Source of the DNA: Bacteroidota bacterium
GTDB lineage: Bacteria > Bacteroidota > Bacteroidia > CAIKAF01
Reading direction: 5' to 3'
DNA: 64,000 nt
Assembly: GCA_023432985.1 (NCBI GenBank)
Contig: JAEZEQ010000034.1
Coordinates: 11,220 to 75,219, forward strand
Of this stretch, positions 54,032-63,449 are shown piece after piece. The translations under genes and the position numbers were made by a program. Every line of letters starts with the position of its first letter. The first letter of the stretch is position 1. The notes below the pieces were generated by a model. The model did not search any database. It was not told where the DNA came from and was given only the letters and a program-made list of their open reading frames with translations.

Positions 54032-54574
54032 ATGAAGGCACGCGAACTGGATTTGAAAGGCGCATTTGAACTTACTATTTTCAGACATTCTGATGATAGA
54101 GGCGTCTTTTTTAAACCCTTTCAGGAAAATGTGTTGAAGGAAAATGGGATTTATTTTGAAGTAAAAGAGTCGATTTCCTCATCAAGTCGTCTGCATGTGC
54201 TTAGAGGAATGCATTACCAAGCCTCAACTCACCCTCAAGCTAAATTGGTCTATTGTCCACATGGCGCAATTCTGGATATTATTCTCGATATTCGAAAAGA
54301 TAGTCCCACTTTTGGTAAATATGCCGCGGTCGAATTGTCTGAAGCAAATGGAAAATCGCTCTATATTCCACACGGTTTTGCCCACGGTTTTATGGCTTTA
54401 ACGGAAGGAGCAATTACCTCTTATCTCATGGATGCACCCTATGAAGCTTCTGCTGATAAAGGTATTTTATGGGATTCTTTTGGTATGAAATGGCCTTTTA
54501 ATCCCTCCCGGATAAGCGCACGCGACGCTTCATTTCTGCCTCTTTCGCATGTTCCGGCGTCGGATATGTTTTGA
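54032..54574 (+). CDS. rfbC: RmlC-like 4-keto-6-deoxyhexose 3,5-epimerase
   Basis: 180 aa cupin. The active-site His in LRGMHYQ (about 57-63), SRLHVLRG and PHGFAHGFMAL match RmlC. With rfbF and rfbG it more likely acts on the CDP-4-keto-6-deoxy sugar than on dTDP-sugar. No rfbH-type dehydratase, reductase or glycosyltransferase follows. The 3' end overlaps the convergent FAD oxidoreductase gene by 77 bp. Confidence 0.85.
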   Translation: MKARELDLKGAFELTIFRHSDDRGVFFKPFQENVLKENGIYFEVKESISSSSRLHVLRGMHYQASTHPQAKLVYCPHGAILDIILDIRKDSPTFGKYAAVELSEANGKSLYIPHGFAHGFMALTEGAITSYLMDAPYEASADKGILWDSFGMKWPFNPSRISARDASFLPLSHVPASDMF

Positions 54575-55616
54575 TTTTTCTTTTACGCATAGGATCTACA
54601 TCCGCCCACATGTCTATCCCATGGGTAATATGATCGAATAATTTCTTCGAAAGTAAAGGTGCCAATAAATAGCCCTTGCTTCCCAAGCCATTGAAAATAA
54701 ACATAGTTTCCGATTCCTGCCATTTCCCGACATAGGGCTTGCGATCGAAACTGCAAGGTCTGAGTCCCGCCTCATGTTCGACTTCCTCTATGTCAAAATT
54801 TCCCATTTGGGTCAGCATTTTTTCTAAATATATTTTGTCTTCCTCTAATGCATGCGTACTCGAAAAATCACGCTGATAGGTGGACCCGAAAACGAATTGC
54901 TGAGAACCAACGCCGGACGCTAAAAAATGACGGGTTTGATATATGCAGGACGGATTGAACGCTTTTATTCTCATCCGCAATACATCTCCTTTTAATGCTT
55001 GTAAATCGAGTTCGGCTGTAAGCGGATTTTCTTTTGCTCCCATGCCCTGAGCAAATATCAATTTCGAAAAACGATAACCTTTATAGCTGTATTTCCCTTG
55101 TTCGAATTTAAGGGCTTCCGGATCCCATTTTTCATTCAGAAATGTATGATAAGTCCCGCATAAGCTATAGGCCGCTTCTAAATATTGTCGCCCATCGGCT
55201 ATGCCCGTTTCATATATGAATCCGCCCTGATAGGGTGCGTGAATATGCTCCCGGTTCGGGCAATCGACCGGCTCTGAAGTATATTGAGGATATAAAGCTT
55301 GATTTTTGACCCAGTCGTTTTTATAATGTGTATTCGGAAATACCTTATACATATTCAGTTTTTGATAGAAAGAAATGCCGCTTTTTTCTTGAATATCGGC
55401 ATAAAATGTATGTGCTTCGCGTACAAAAGCCTCTCCATTCCACCCCGGCATAATACGTTTAGGCGCATAGGGGTTTAGTAATCCTGCCGCAACGCGACTC
55501 GAGTCGTTTTCTCTTTTTTCGCTTAGTATAAGTACAGGAATACCCGCCTCTAAAAAACGAAGAGCAAGACTGCTTCCGGCTACTCCAAACCCTACAATGG
55601 CTGCATAATATTCCAC
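54498..55616 (-). CDS. FAD-dependent oxidoreductase (DAO family)
   Basis: 372 aa. FAD-binding GFGVAGSSLALRFLEAGIPV at about 9-28, SRVAAGLLNPYAPKR near 41-55 and GLRPCSFDRKPYVGK near 295 fit the D-amino acid oxidase/glycine oxidase-like family, including the Bacteroidota group with ASGLxNP-type signatures. Substrate unknown. Its C-terminal 25 codons lie on the opposite strand of the rfbC end. Confidence 0.82.
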   Translation of the reverse strand: MEYYAAIVGFGVAGSSLALRFLEAGIPVLILSEKRENDSSRVAAGLLNPYAPKRIMPGWNGEAFVREAHTFYADIQEKSGISFYQKLNMYKVFPNTHYKNDWVKNQALYPQYTSEPVDCPNREHIHAPYQGGFIYETGIADGRQYLEAAYSLCGTYHTFLNEKWDPEALKFEQGKYSYKGYRFSKLIFAQGMGAKENPLTAELDLQALKGDVLRMRIKAFNPSCIYQTRHFLASGVGSQQFVFGSTYQRDFSSTHALEEDKIYLEKMLTQMGNFDIEEVEHEAGLRPCSFDRKPYVGKWQESETMFIFNGLGSKGYLLAPLLSKKLFDHITHGIDMWADVDPMRKRKIKTYPTPEHAKEAEMKRRVRLSGRD

Positions 55617-55722
55617 TCCGTAAAGGTATAATGCTTTTTTAATTTGGTAAAATTTATTTAATTCTCATCGAAATGGATGCGTATTCGCTTGCAATGTTTA
55701 TCTTCGAAGGATAAAGTGACAC

Positions 55723-57465
55723 ATGCAAAGGTTTATAGTAGTATATACAGGAATTTTATTAAGCTTTTTCAATCCCGATTGTCTGGCACAGAAAAACCCG
55801 AAAAAATCGGCAAAAACAAGTGTAACAGCATCGGCCGAACAGAAGGTAAAGTCAGAATCGGAGGAATGGAACGACTATTTCGAAATAAGCAGTGAACTGA
55901 TTTTAGGGAATTATGTCAGCGGTTTGGCTAAAACTATGGGCTTTGTGAAAAAATACCCCCAAAATGCAGCGGGACATATAATGCTTGGAGATTTTTATCT
56001 GAAAAATAATCATATTTCCGGCGCGGTGGAGTCTTATAAAAATGGGATTAAATATGATAATACCGAGAAATGGTATAGCCTGAAATTGGCCCATGCCTAT
56101 CAATCGGCCTCTATGTACAAGGAAGCGGTGGATGTATATGAATCCATGTTCAAAAATAATAGCCAAGATCCCAGTCCGCTCTTCTACGTTTTCCAAATTT
56201 ATTATAGTCGCAAATTTTATAAAGAAGCCGCAGAAGTGCTCGAAAAAATCAGAGGATCGGTGGGCGATTCCTATGAAATCAGTACAGATTTACAACGCAC
56301 CTATTTTAAAGCAAAAAATTATAAAGCCAGTTTGAAGGAATTGGAATTATTGAAAAAAATGCGACCCGATGATGCCGAAAATTACGGGAAAACGGCCGAA
56401 ATTTATTTAATGCTGGGGCAGGAGGAGAAAGCGATAAATGAGTATGAACAAGTATTGAGGGTAAATCCAAACGACGAACAAATTCATTTTTCACTGGCCT
56501 CTTTTTATTCGAATAGAGGAGCATGGGACAAAAGTATTTATCATCTGAAAAAAGGAATTGGAAATTCGGGTATTGATATAGATCAAAAAGTATTAATTCT
56601 CTTGTCTTTAACAGAAGTGAATTATAAGAAAAATGGCATGTATACCGATTCCATTATTCAAATGCTGGATGTGCTCACCGAAGTACACCCCGGTAGCGCC
56701 AAAGCCTATAGCGTGAAAGGGGATTTTTATATGAGTATTTACGATTATGAAAAAGCAGTCCTGGCTTTTGAAGAAGTGATTCGAATAGATAAAGAAAAAT
56801 GGGCCGTTTGGGCGCAATGTCTCTATATTTATCGCTTGTTGGAAAATTATGACCGCTTGTATGTGCTGAGCTCTGAAGCGGAAGAACTGTATCCGAATAA
56901 TCCTCAAGTATACTTGTATAAAGGAATTGCAGCCATGTATTTGGGAAAAGACGCACAAAGCTTTTTCGAAAGCGGAGAAGTTATGCTGTTCGAGCCGGGA
57001 CCTTTGGCTTCGGCTTTTGAAGTAGGACGTGCCGAAAAAGCACTTTTGGAAAATGTAAACCAAGAAGCTGAAACGGCATTCCGAAAGGCTTTGAAAACGG
57101 ATGCGTTTAATCAGGATGCCATGCTGAAATGGGCCTATTCTATACTTCAAAATAATGGCAATGTAAATGAGGCAGATTCGCTCATTTCTAAAGCTAGTTC
57201 GGGTGCTACGGATTTGTTTTATTTTTATGCTTGTAAGGGATTATTACATTTGCAGAAAAATAATCGCAGCGAAGCGGAAAAAATGTTGACATTGGCAGAG
57301 AAATTTGGAGGTGCAAAACATAGCTGGACACTTGAATTGAAAGGGGATTTGCTGTATTTAGACCAAAAGAAGGAAGACGCATTGGCCGCATGGATACAAG
57401 CCCGGGATAAAGGGATACATAGACCTCATTTGGAGGCTAAAATTAAAAAAGCCGGGGCGAATTAA
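55723..57465 (+). CDS. Secreted TPR-repeat protein
   Basis: 580 aa. Signal peptide ending near CLAQ (residue 24), followed by a K/S-rich linker and about 12 tetratricopeptide repeats from residue 60 to the end, for example AINEYEQVLRVNPNDEQIHF. TPR arrays mediate protein-protein contacts, here in the periplasm. It overlaps the DUF4292 lipoprotein gene by 1 bp (TAATG), as is common in Bacteroidota. Confidence 0.85.
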   Translation: MQRFIVVYTGILLSFFNPDCLAQKNPKKSAKTSVTASAEQKVKSESEEWNDYFEISSELILGNYVSGLAKTMGFVKKYPQNAAGHIMLGDFYLKNNHISGAVESYKNGIKYDNTEKWYSLKLAHAYQSASMYKEAVDVYESMFKNNSQDPSPLFYVFQIYYSRKFYKEAAEVLEKIRGSVGDSYEISTDLQRTYFKAKNYKASLKELELLKKMRPDDAENYGKTAEIYLMLGQEEKAINEYEQVLRVNPNDEQIHFSLASFYSNRGAWDKSIYHLKKGIGNSGIDIDQKVLILLSLTEVNYKKNGMYTDSIIQMLDVLTEVHPGSAKAYSVKGDFYMSIYDYEKAVLAFEEVIRIDKEKWAVWAQCLYIYRLLENYDRLYVLSSEAEELYPNNPQVYLYKGIAAMYLGKDAQSFFESGEVMLFEPGPLASAFEVGRAEKALLENVNQEAETAFRKALKTDAFNQDAMLKWAYSILQNNGNVNEADSLISKASSGATDLFYFYACKGLLHLQKNNRSEAEKMLTLAEKFGGAKHSWTLELKGDLLYLDQKKEDALAAWIQARDKGIHRPHLEAKIKKAGAN

Positions 57466-58301
57466 TGAGAATGGAAATGAGAAAATCAATCGGAATTTTT
57501 TTCCTTTGTATATTGACTTTTAGTGCATGCAAAACTCGCAAAAACAGTAGCTCGTCCAATATATTGGATATGCCTGTTGTAAGCGATACGGAATTGAATA
57601 AGGATACACAAAAGTTCTGGCATATAGCCGATAGCGCATCCCAACGTTTTCATTTAATGAATGCGCGTTTCTCAGCTACTATCACCGACGCAGAAGGAAA
57701 AGAACAATCGGTGAAAGGAAAATTGAAAGCAGCCAGAGATAGTGTTCTTTGGATTTCTTTTACTCCATTTGGACTCGAAATTGCACGTATTAAAGCCGAT
57801 AAAGAAAATTTTTCATTGATCGACTTTTTTAATAAAAAATATATTTCAGGTGATTATGCTTATCTGAAAGAATTTGCCGGATATGATATGGATTTCTACG
57901 CTCTCCAGGCTCTAGTGCTGGGGATTCACGAATTTAAGGCAAATAAAATGGAATTGCATCCCGGTAAGAATGAAGACAATTGGCTTATTCAAGAGAAAGG
58001 AAGATTGCAGGGCGAAGTAAGAGTGCCCGACCGAAAAGTTTGGTTTAGTAAGTCTTATGTTATCCCATATAAAATGGAGTATTCAGATTGGAAAACCGGA
58101 GACCGCGTCATTTCGGAATTCACAAATTTCAAATCTTATAATAATGTCATATTTCCCTCATCTATCCTGGTGGAAGTGAAAACGGAAAAAAAGAAATTTA
58201 AAGCCCAAATCGAAATGAAAGGCATAGATTTCGAAGACCCGGAAACTGAATTTTGGTTTCAAATTCCCGAAGGATACCAAGAGATTCCACTTAAAAGATA
58301 A
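57465..58301 (+). CDS. DUF4292 lipoprotein
   Basis: 278 aa. Signal with lipobox ending in FSAC (about residue 24), then a beta-rich domain with SARFSATI-like stretch (NARFSATITDAEGKEQ), VLWISFTPFGLEIARIKAD and WFQIPEGYQEI, as in the DUF4292 family related to LolA/LolB folds. It may carry lipid or lipoprotein to the outer membrane. Coupled to the TPR gene. Confidence 0.85.
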   Translation: MRMEMRKSIGIFFLCILTFSACKTRKNSSSSNILDMPVVSDTELNKDTQKFWHIADSASQRFHLMNARFSATITDAEGKEQSVKGKLKAARDSVLWISFTPFGLEIARIKADKENFSLIDFFNKKYISGDYAYLKEFAGYDMDFYALQALVLGIHEFKANKMELHPGKNEDNWLIQEKGRLQGEVRVPDRKVWFSKSYVIPYKMEYSDWKTGDRVISEFTNFKSYNNVIFPSSILVEVKTEKKKFKAQIEMKGIDFEDPETEFWFQIPEGYQEIPLKR

Positions 58302-58306
58302 TTGTT

Positions 58307-59773
58307 ATGAGTCCGACCTGGGTTGCCCTTATCCTCGTATTGTATTTTTCTTTACTGTTCCTAATTTCGTATCTCACTTCCCGAAATGCAACCTCGGATA
58401 CATTCTTTACCGGCAATCGACAATCGCCCTGGTATTTGGTGGCCTTTGGGATGATCGGAGCCTCACTTTCCGGGGTAACTTTTATCTCGGTTCCCGGATC
58501 TGTACTTCACGAAAGTATGGCCTATATGCAGGTTATCTTTGGCTATATTTTTGGCTATCTGGTAATCGGCCTGATTCTAATGCCCATTTATTATAAACTG
58601 AATCTGATTAGTATCTATTCTTACTTAGGTCAACGATTCGGAAATTTTAGTCACCTCACCGGATCGGGATTTTTTATACTCAGTCGCACCATGGGTTCGG
58701 CTATGCGCCTATACCTGGCAACGGACGTACTCTATGTGTTTTTGTTCGAAGCAATGGGATTCAGCTTCTTCTTAACCGCTGTAATTACCATTTTGTTGAT
58801 ATGGATTTATACTTTTAAAGGGGGAATTAAAACGATTGTATATACCGATACATTTCAAACTTTTTTTCTGGTGAGTTCGGTTATAATTACGGTAGTTGTT
58901 ATTCTGCAGCAGTTAGACTGGACCCTTTTCGAAGCAGCAAACGAACTGAGTCAGCGCGGATTTTTTAAACTTACTTTCTGGGAGGATTATAAATCGCCAC
59001 TCTTTTTTCCAAAACAGTTTTTTGGAGGTATGTTTATTGCCATTGCTATGACCGGTTTGGATCAAGATTTGATGCAGAAAAATCTAACTTGCAAAAATCT
59101 GAAAGATGCACAAAAAAATATGTGGAGCTTCACTTCCGTAATGGTGGTGGTGAGTTTCTTGTTTCTTTTTTTAGGGGGATTACTCTTTACATATGCCGAA
59201 ATAAACCAGATTGCTCTGCCATTAAATAGCGCAGGAGGCATACAAACAGATCGCGTTTTCCCTACACTGGCCTTGAATGAATTCGGAACTTTAGCTGCCG
59301 TTTTCTTTTTATTGGGTATCACCGCCTCAAGTTATGCCAGCGCCGATAGCGCCCTGGCAGCGCTTACAACGGGATTTTGTATAGATTTTCTCAAACTGGA
59401 AAACAAGAATGAGAAATATAGAATGAAGGCAAAATGGTGGACGCATATTGGTTTTTCGCTTCTCTTCCTCATCATTATTCTGGTCGTTAAAGAACTCAAT
59501 CATTCCAGCCTAATCTCTACCATATTGAAAGTAGCCGCTTTTACGTATGGACCACTATTGGGCTTGTTTGCCTTTGGAATCCTCTCTAAAAGACAAGTGA
59601 AAGATAAATGGGTACCCCTCATTTGTATATTTGCACCATTGATATCTTATGTGTTGCATGCAAACTCTAAAGTTTGGTTAAATGGATATGTATTTGGATA
59701 CGAAATGCTAATTTTGAACGGTTTATTTACCTGCTTAGGGCTATATTTTATTTCAAATAATAAAAATTCATGA
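58307..59773 (+). CDS. Sodium:solute symporter family protein
   Basis: 488 aa with about 13 helices. FTGNRQSPWYLVAFGMIGASLSG (first repeat), GTLAAVFFLLGITASSYASADSALAALTTGFCIDF near the fifth helix of the second repeat (Na+ site serines), matches the SSS family. The solute is not predictable. It follows the DUF4292 gene by 5 bp and overlaps the DUF4831 gene by 4 bp. Confidence 0.9.
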   Translation: MSPTWVALILVLYFSLLFLISYLTSRNATSDTFFTGNRQSPWYLVAFGMIGASLSGVTFISVPGSVLHESMAYMQVIFGYIFGYLVIGLILMPIYYKLNLISIYSYLGQRFGNFSHLTGSGFFILSRTMGSAMRLYLATDVLYVFLFEAMGFSFFLTAVITILLIWIYTFKGGIKTIVYTDTFQTFFLVSSVIITVVVILQQLDWTLFEAANELSQRGFFKLTFWEDYKSPLFFPKQFFGGMFIAIAMTGLDQDLMQKNLTCKNLKDAQKNMWSFTSVMVVVSFLFLFLGGLLFTYAEINQIALPLNSAGGIQTDRVFPTLALNEFGTLAAVFFLLGITASSYASADSALAALTTGFCIDFLKLENKNEKYRMKAKWWTHIGFSLLFLIIILVVKELNHSSLISTILKVAAFTYGPLLGLFAFGILSKRQVKDKWVPLICIFAPLISYVLHANSKVWLNGYVFGYEMLILNGLFTCLGLYFISNNKNS

Positions 59774-60876
59774 ATAAAGGTTCAATGACTTTAATCGGCT
59801 TTTGCCTGCTTTTTGCATTAGGCATTTCATCCCAACTTACTGCACAAAGTGTAAAGGTACAACATAATTATTCCGATAAAATGAGCGGACTCTGGATGCA
59901 GGCTTATTTGCCTATGGCAAAATTGCATATAGAACTGGACATTGTAAAAACGGAATATGTACGAGGCGAATTGGCCGAATATACACCGCATTATTTCAAT
60001 GATGATTCATATAATAAGAATAATATAGTGGTGTATACAATCGATAAAGTGAAGATTTTACCCCATATTCAGCGCGATAAAAATAATGTGTATTATGTGC
60101 AACCCGTGGGAGAAACGGAGTTGTTTTTTAGTCCGAAAGGCATTTTATACGGTATCAATATGGATGTAGGCAAGGCGAAGGATATATCGATTGAAGAGAA
60201 TATAATCAACTTATCTCAACAGGAAAAACGCAGACCCGTTTTGGCTTTGGCGACCAAATTTGATACCTTGATTACCCGGGAAATTACCCAAGACAGCACT
60301 ATTATAGAAAGACGTTCCGTACAACGAAAAATGGTCAAAAGTCAGGCCGAAGATTTGGCCAAAGAAATGGCTCAAAAAATCATGGATATTCGCGAAAAAC
60401 GCTTGGTGCTTATTAGCGGTCCGGAAGATGTACACCTGGACGGAAAAGCATTGAAAATATCTCTTAATGAGCTGGATAAGCTCGAAAATGAATATCTATT
60501 CATGTTCTTTGGAGAGAAGAAAATCACCAAACAAAAAATACATTTCGAGATAAGTCCCAATTCAATAGCCAATCAAGAATATGAAGTCGGAAAATTCAGC
60601 AGTACGGAAGGATGGGGTAAAGGAAATATAACGGTTAAAGTGAGGTTAAATTCGCCGGAAAAAACAGCCGATAGTCCACTGCCATACGGAGCCATTCCAT
60701 ATTACGAAACACAGGAAACCTTTATCGATTTCTTCGTAGGTAATGCTTTGATTCATAGCGAAGTTGCTATAATACCCCAATTGGGAAATCGCAAGTTTAT
60801 TCAAATAGAAAAGGAGAAAAAAATTAAAGTTTTATTTGATTCTGAAACAGGCTCAATTCTAAGAATTTCAAAATAA
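59770..60876 (+). CDS. DUF4831 family secreted protein
   Basis: 368 aa. Signal peptide ending near LTAQ. The segment AEDLAKEMAQKIMDIREKRL then GPEDVHLDGKALKISLNELDKLE (about 200-240) is typical of DUF4831. Function unknown. It is last in the TPR-DUF4292-symporter run. Confidence 0.8.
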   Translation: MNKGSMTLIGFCLLFALGISSQLTAQSVKVQHNYSDKMSGLWMQAYLPMAKLHIELDIVKTEYVRGELAEYTPHYFNDDSYNKNNIVVYTIDKVKILPHIQRDKNNVYYVQPVGETELFFSPKGILYGINMDVGKAKDISIEENIINLSQQEKRRPVLALATKFDTLITREITQDSTIIERRSVQRKMVKSQAEDLAKEMAQKIMDIREKRLVLISGPEDVHLDGKALKISLNELDKLENEYLFMFFGEKKITKQKIHFEISPNSIANQEYEVGKFSSTEGWGKGNITVKVRLNSPEKTADSPLPYGAIPYYETQETFIDFFVGNALIHSEVAIIPQLGNRKFIQIEKEKKIKVLFDSETGSILRISK

Positions 60877-60900
60877 GTATATAAATTTACCCCAAACAAT

Positions 60901-60908
60901 TACATTTG
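60901..60908 (+). promoter_or_regulatory. -7 element of the FKBP gene pair
   Basis: TACATTTG, an exact TAnnTTTG match, 21 nt before the ATG at 60930. Confidence 0.5.
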
Positions 60909-60929
60909 TCCATAGTAAATAATTAAAAA

Positions 60930-61649
60930 ATGAAAAACCTTAAATTTTACGTTTTATCGACTGCAATGGCGGTTGGATTAGTTTCATGCGGGAACAACAA
61001 AGCAAAAGAAGTAGAACTTGTAGAATCTATAGACTCACTAAGTTATGCCCTTGGGGTTAATTTAGGAAAAGATATTGGTGTCAGTTTGAAAAACGATAAG
61101 GTGGAATTGTCTAACGAAATGTTTTCGCAAGGCTTTTTAAATGGATTACAAGATTCGGGCATAGTGCTTACAGATAATGAGATTCAAAAAATCATGTTCA
61201 ATTTCCAAATGGCTCGCCAGCAAGAAATGATGGCAAAAGGTTCTGCACAAGCTGCTCCTAACCGTGCCCAAGGCGATGCTTTTTTGGCAAATAATCGTCA
61301 GGCAGCCGGCGTAAAAGAAACGGCAAGCGGATTACAATATAAAGTTGTAAAAGAAGGCAAAGGCAAAAAACCAAGTGCTACTTCCATGGTAAAAGTACAC
61401 TATAAAGGTACTTTATTGGATGGCACTGTTTTCGATAGTTCATACGACAGAGGAGAACCGGCTGTATTTGGTTTAGATCAAGTTATTCCTGGATGGACAG
61501 AAGGTTTGCAATTGATGACTCCGGGTTCTAATTATATCCTTTATATTCCAACTGATTTGGCTTATGGAGATAATGTAGATCCAAACGGACCCATTCCTGC
61601 CGGAAGTACCCTTATTTTTGAGGTGGAATTACTAGAAGTAATGAATTAA
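60930..61649 (+). CDS. FKBP-type peptidyl-prolyl isomerase, lipoprotein
   Basis: 239 aa. Lipobox ending in VSCG (Cys20). An FKBP_N dimerisation region (about 30-115) and an FKBP domain (about 130-238) with VKVHYKGTLLDGTVFDSSYD, FGLDQVIPGWTEGLQLM and IPAGSTLIFEVEL. Envelope foldase. A similar gene follows 10 bp later. Confidence 0.94.
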   Translation: MKNLKFYVLSTAMAVGLVSCGNNKAKEVELVESIDSLSYALGVNLGKDIGVSLKNDKVELSNEMFSQGFLNGLQDSGIVLTDNEIQKIMFNFQMARQQEMMAKGSAQAAPNRAQGDAFLANNRQAAGVKETASGLQYKVVKEGKGKKPSATSMVKVHYKGTLLDGTVFDSSYDRGEPAVFGLDQVIPGWTEGLQLMTPGSNYILYIPTDLAYGDNVDPNGPIPAGSTLIFEVELLEVMN

Positions 61650-61659
61650 TCTAAACCAT

Positions 61660-62385
61660 ATGAAAAAAATAATATTATTGGCTATAATGAGCCTCTTTTT
61701 GGGTGGAGTAGCAGTGGCGCAAAAGAAAAGTAAAACAAAAAAATCAAAAACAAAAGAAATGGTTTTAGACACAGATAAAAAGAAATTGAGTTATGCTATC
61801 GGTCGCGATATCGGTAGTAATTTGAGATTAGCCGGGTTGGACTTGGATGCGGAGATTTTGATGCAGGCTATGAATCACGGAATGGCTGATAGTGGCTATG
61901 CAATGACCGGACAAGAAGCGCAACAAGTAATTTCTGAATACCAACAAAGAAAACTTCAAGAAGCTGAAATGGAAAATCAACAAGCCGCTTCTCAGTATTT
62001 GGCCGAAGCAGAAGCTTTTTTGGCCAATAATAGAACACAAGAAGGTGTTGTGGAAACAGCAAGCGGATTGCAGTATAAAGTGATTACTTTGGGCGACGGA
62101 CAAAAACCAAGTGCGACCAGTAAAGTTACCGTGCACTATAAAGGAACCTTACTCGATGGCACCAAATTCGACAGTTCATACGATCGCAATCAACCCGCTA
62201 CATTCGGATTGAATCAGGTAATCAAAGGATGGACCGAAGGTTTGCAATATATGCCCGTTGGATCTAAATTTATATTCTATATCCCATCCGATTTGGGCTA
62301 CGGTACAAATCCTCCTCCGGGATCGGCAATTAAACCCGGTTCTTTGTTGATTTTCGAAGTAGAATTATTAGATATTATCAACTAA
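61660..62385 (+). CDS. FKBP-type peptidyl-prolyl isomerase, second copy
   Basis: 241 aa. Signal peptide without lipobox (AVAQ near 21), a lysine-rich stretch (KKSKTKKSKTKE), FKBP_N region and FKBP domain with VTVHYKGTLLDGTKFDSSYD. About 60% similar to the first copy in the catalytic domain, so a tandem duplication. It is soluble periplasmic instead of lipid-anchored. Confidence 0.93.
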   Translation: MKKIILLAIMSLFLGGVAVAQKKSKTKKSKTKEMVLDTDKKKLSYAIGRDIGSNLRLAGLDLDAEILMQAMNHGMADSGYAMTGQEAQQVISEYQQRKLQEAEMENQQAASQYLAEAEAFLANNRTQEGVVETASGLQYKVITLGDGQKPSATSKVTVHYKGTLLDGTKFDSSYDRNQPATFGLNQVIKGWTEGLQYMPVGSKFIFYIPSDLGYGTNPPPGSAIKPGSLLIFEVELLDIIN

Positions 62386-62400
62386 TAGATTAAAATTATA

Positions 62401-62431
62401 AGCAGCCTGATTTTTTCAGGCTGTTTTTTTT
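62401..62431 (+). terminator. Terminator after the FKBP pair
   Basis: Stem CAGCCTGA / TCAGGCTG with loop TTTTT and a T tract (62424-62431), 17 bp after the stop of the second FKBP gene. Confidence 0.88.
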
Positions 62432-62438
62432 GATTGAT

Positions 62439-62446
62439 TACCTTTG
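62439..62446 (+). promoter_or_regulatory. -7 element of trxB
   Basis: TACCTTTG, an exact TAnnTTTG match, 15 nt before the ATG at 62462 and directly after a terminator. Confidence 0.5.
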
Positions 62447-62461
62447 TAAAAAATTATAAAA

Positions 62462-63412
62462 ATGGAAAAAGTATCTTGTTTAATTATAGGTGCAGGTCCC
62501 AGTGGATACACTGCCGCAATTTATGCAGCACGTGCCGAATTAAAACCCGTTATGTATACAGGTCCACAACCGGGCGGACAATTGATGATAACTAATGATG
62601 TAGAAAATTATCCCGGTTATCCCGAAGGAGTTATGGGCCCCCAAATGATGGAAGATTTTAGAAAACAAGCCGAGAGATTTGGCACATCTATACGTTATGG
62701 AACGGTAACAGAGGTCGACTTTTCGAATAGACCCTTTACTGTTACCATTGATGATGCCCATAAAATTCAAGCCGAAACGGTAATCATTTCTACCGGTGCT
62801 TCTGCTAAATGGTTGGGACTGGAAAGTGAAAGTAAATTGAATGGAAAAGGTGTATCAGCCTGTGCTGTTTGCGACGGATTTTTCTTTAAAAATCAGGAAG
62901 TGGCCATTGTAGGTGCGGGGGATACCGCATGCGAAGAAGCACATTACCTCAGCAAAATGTGTAAAAAGGTTACCATGCTCGTGAGAAGAGATGAGTTCAG
63001 AGCCTCTAAAATTATGCAAAACAGAGTTTTGAATACGCCCAATATTGAAGTGCTCTTTAATACCGAAACAATGGAAGTACTCGGAGAAGATGGAGTAGAA
63101 GGTGTACGCGTGAAAAATAATGTAAACGGCGAAATTTCAGATATACCTGTAAGCGGATTTTTTGTGGCTATAGGTCATGAACCCAATACCAAGTTTTTGA
63201 AAGGCTGGATTGATATGGATGAAACCGGATATATTATTACAGAGCCAGGCACAACCCGTACCAACGTTCCCGGAGTTTTTGCCGCCGGAGATGCCCAAGA
63301 CAAAATATATCGCCAAGCCGTTACCGCTGCCGGAACAGGTTGTATGGCCGCTCTCGAAGCAGAACGCTTTTTAGCCGCTTTGGAATCGGAAAACCAAGTA
63401 CACGCGTCTTAA
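62462..63412 (+). CDS. trxB: Thioredoxin reductase
   Basis: 316 aa. FAD motif GAGPSGYTAA (10-19), active site CAVC (Cys134 and Cys137), NADPH motif GAGDTACEEA and the C-terminal GVFAAGDAQDK. Reduces thioredoxin with NADPH. It has its own -7 element and follows a terminator. Confidence 0.97.
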   Translation: MEKVSCLIIGAGPSGYTAAIYAARAELKPVMYTGPQPGGQLMITNDVENYPGYPEGVMGPQMMEDFRKQAERFGTSIRYGTVTEVDFSNRPFTVTIDDAHKIQAETVIISTGASAKWLGLESESKLNGKGVSACAVCDGFFFKNQEVAIVGAGDTACEEAHYLSKMCKKVTMLVRRDEFRASKIMQNRVLNTPNIEVLFNTETMEVLGEDGVEGVRVKNNVNGEISDIPVSGFFVAIGHEPNTKFLKGWIDMDETGYIITEPGTTRTNVPGVFAAGDAQDKIYRQAVTAAGTGCMAALEAERFLAALESENQVHAS

Positions 63413-63449
63413 TTTTCTTTTTTTTCTTTTCTATTTGTAATTTGCCGAT

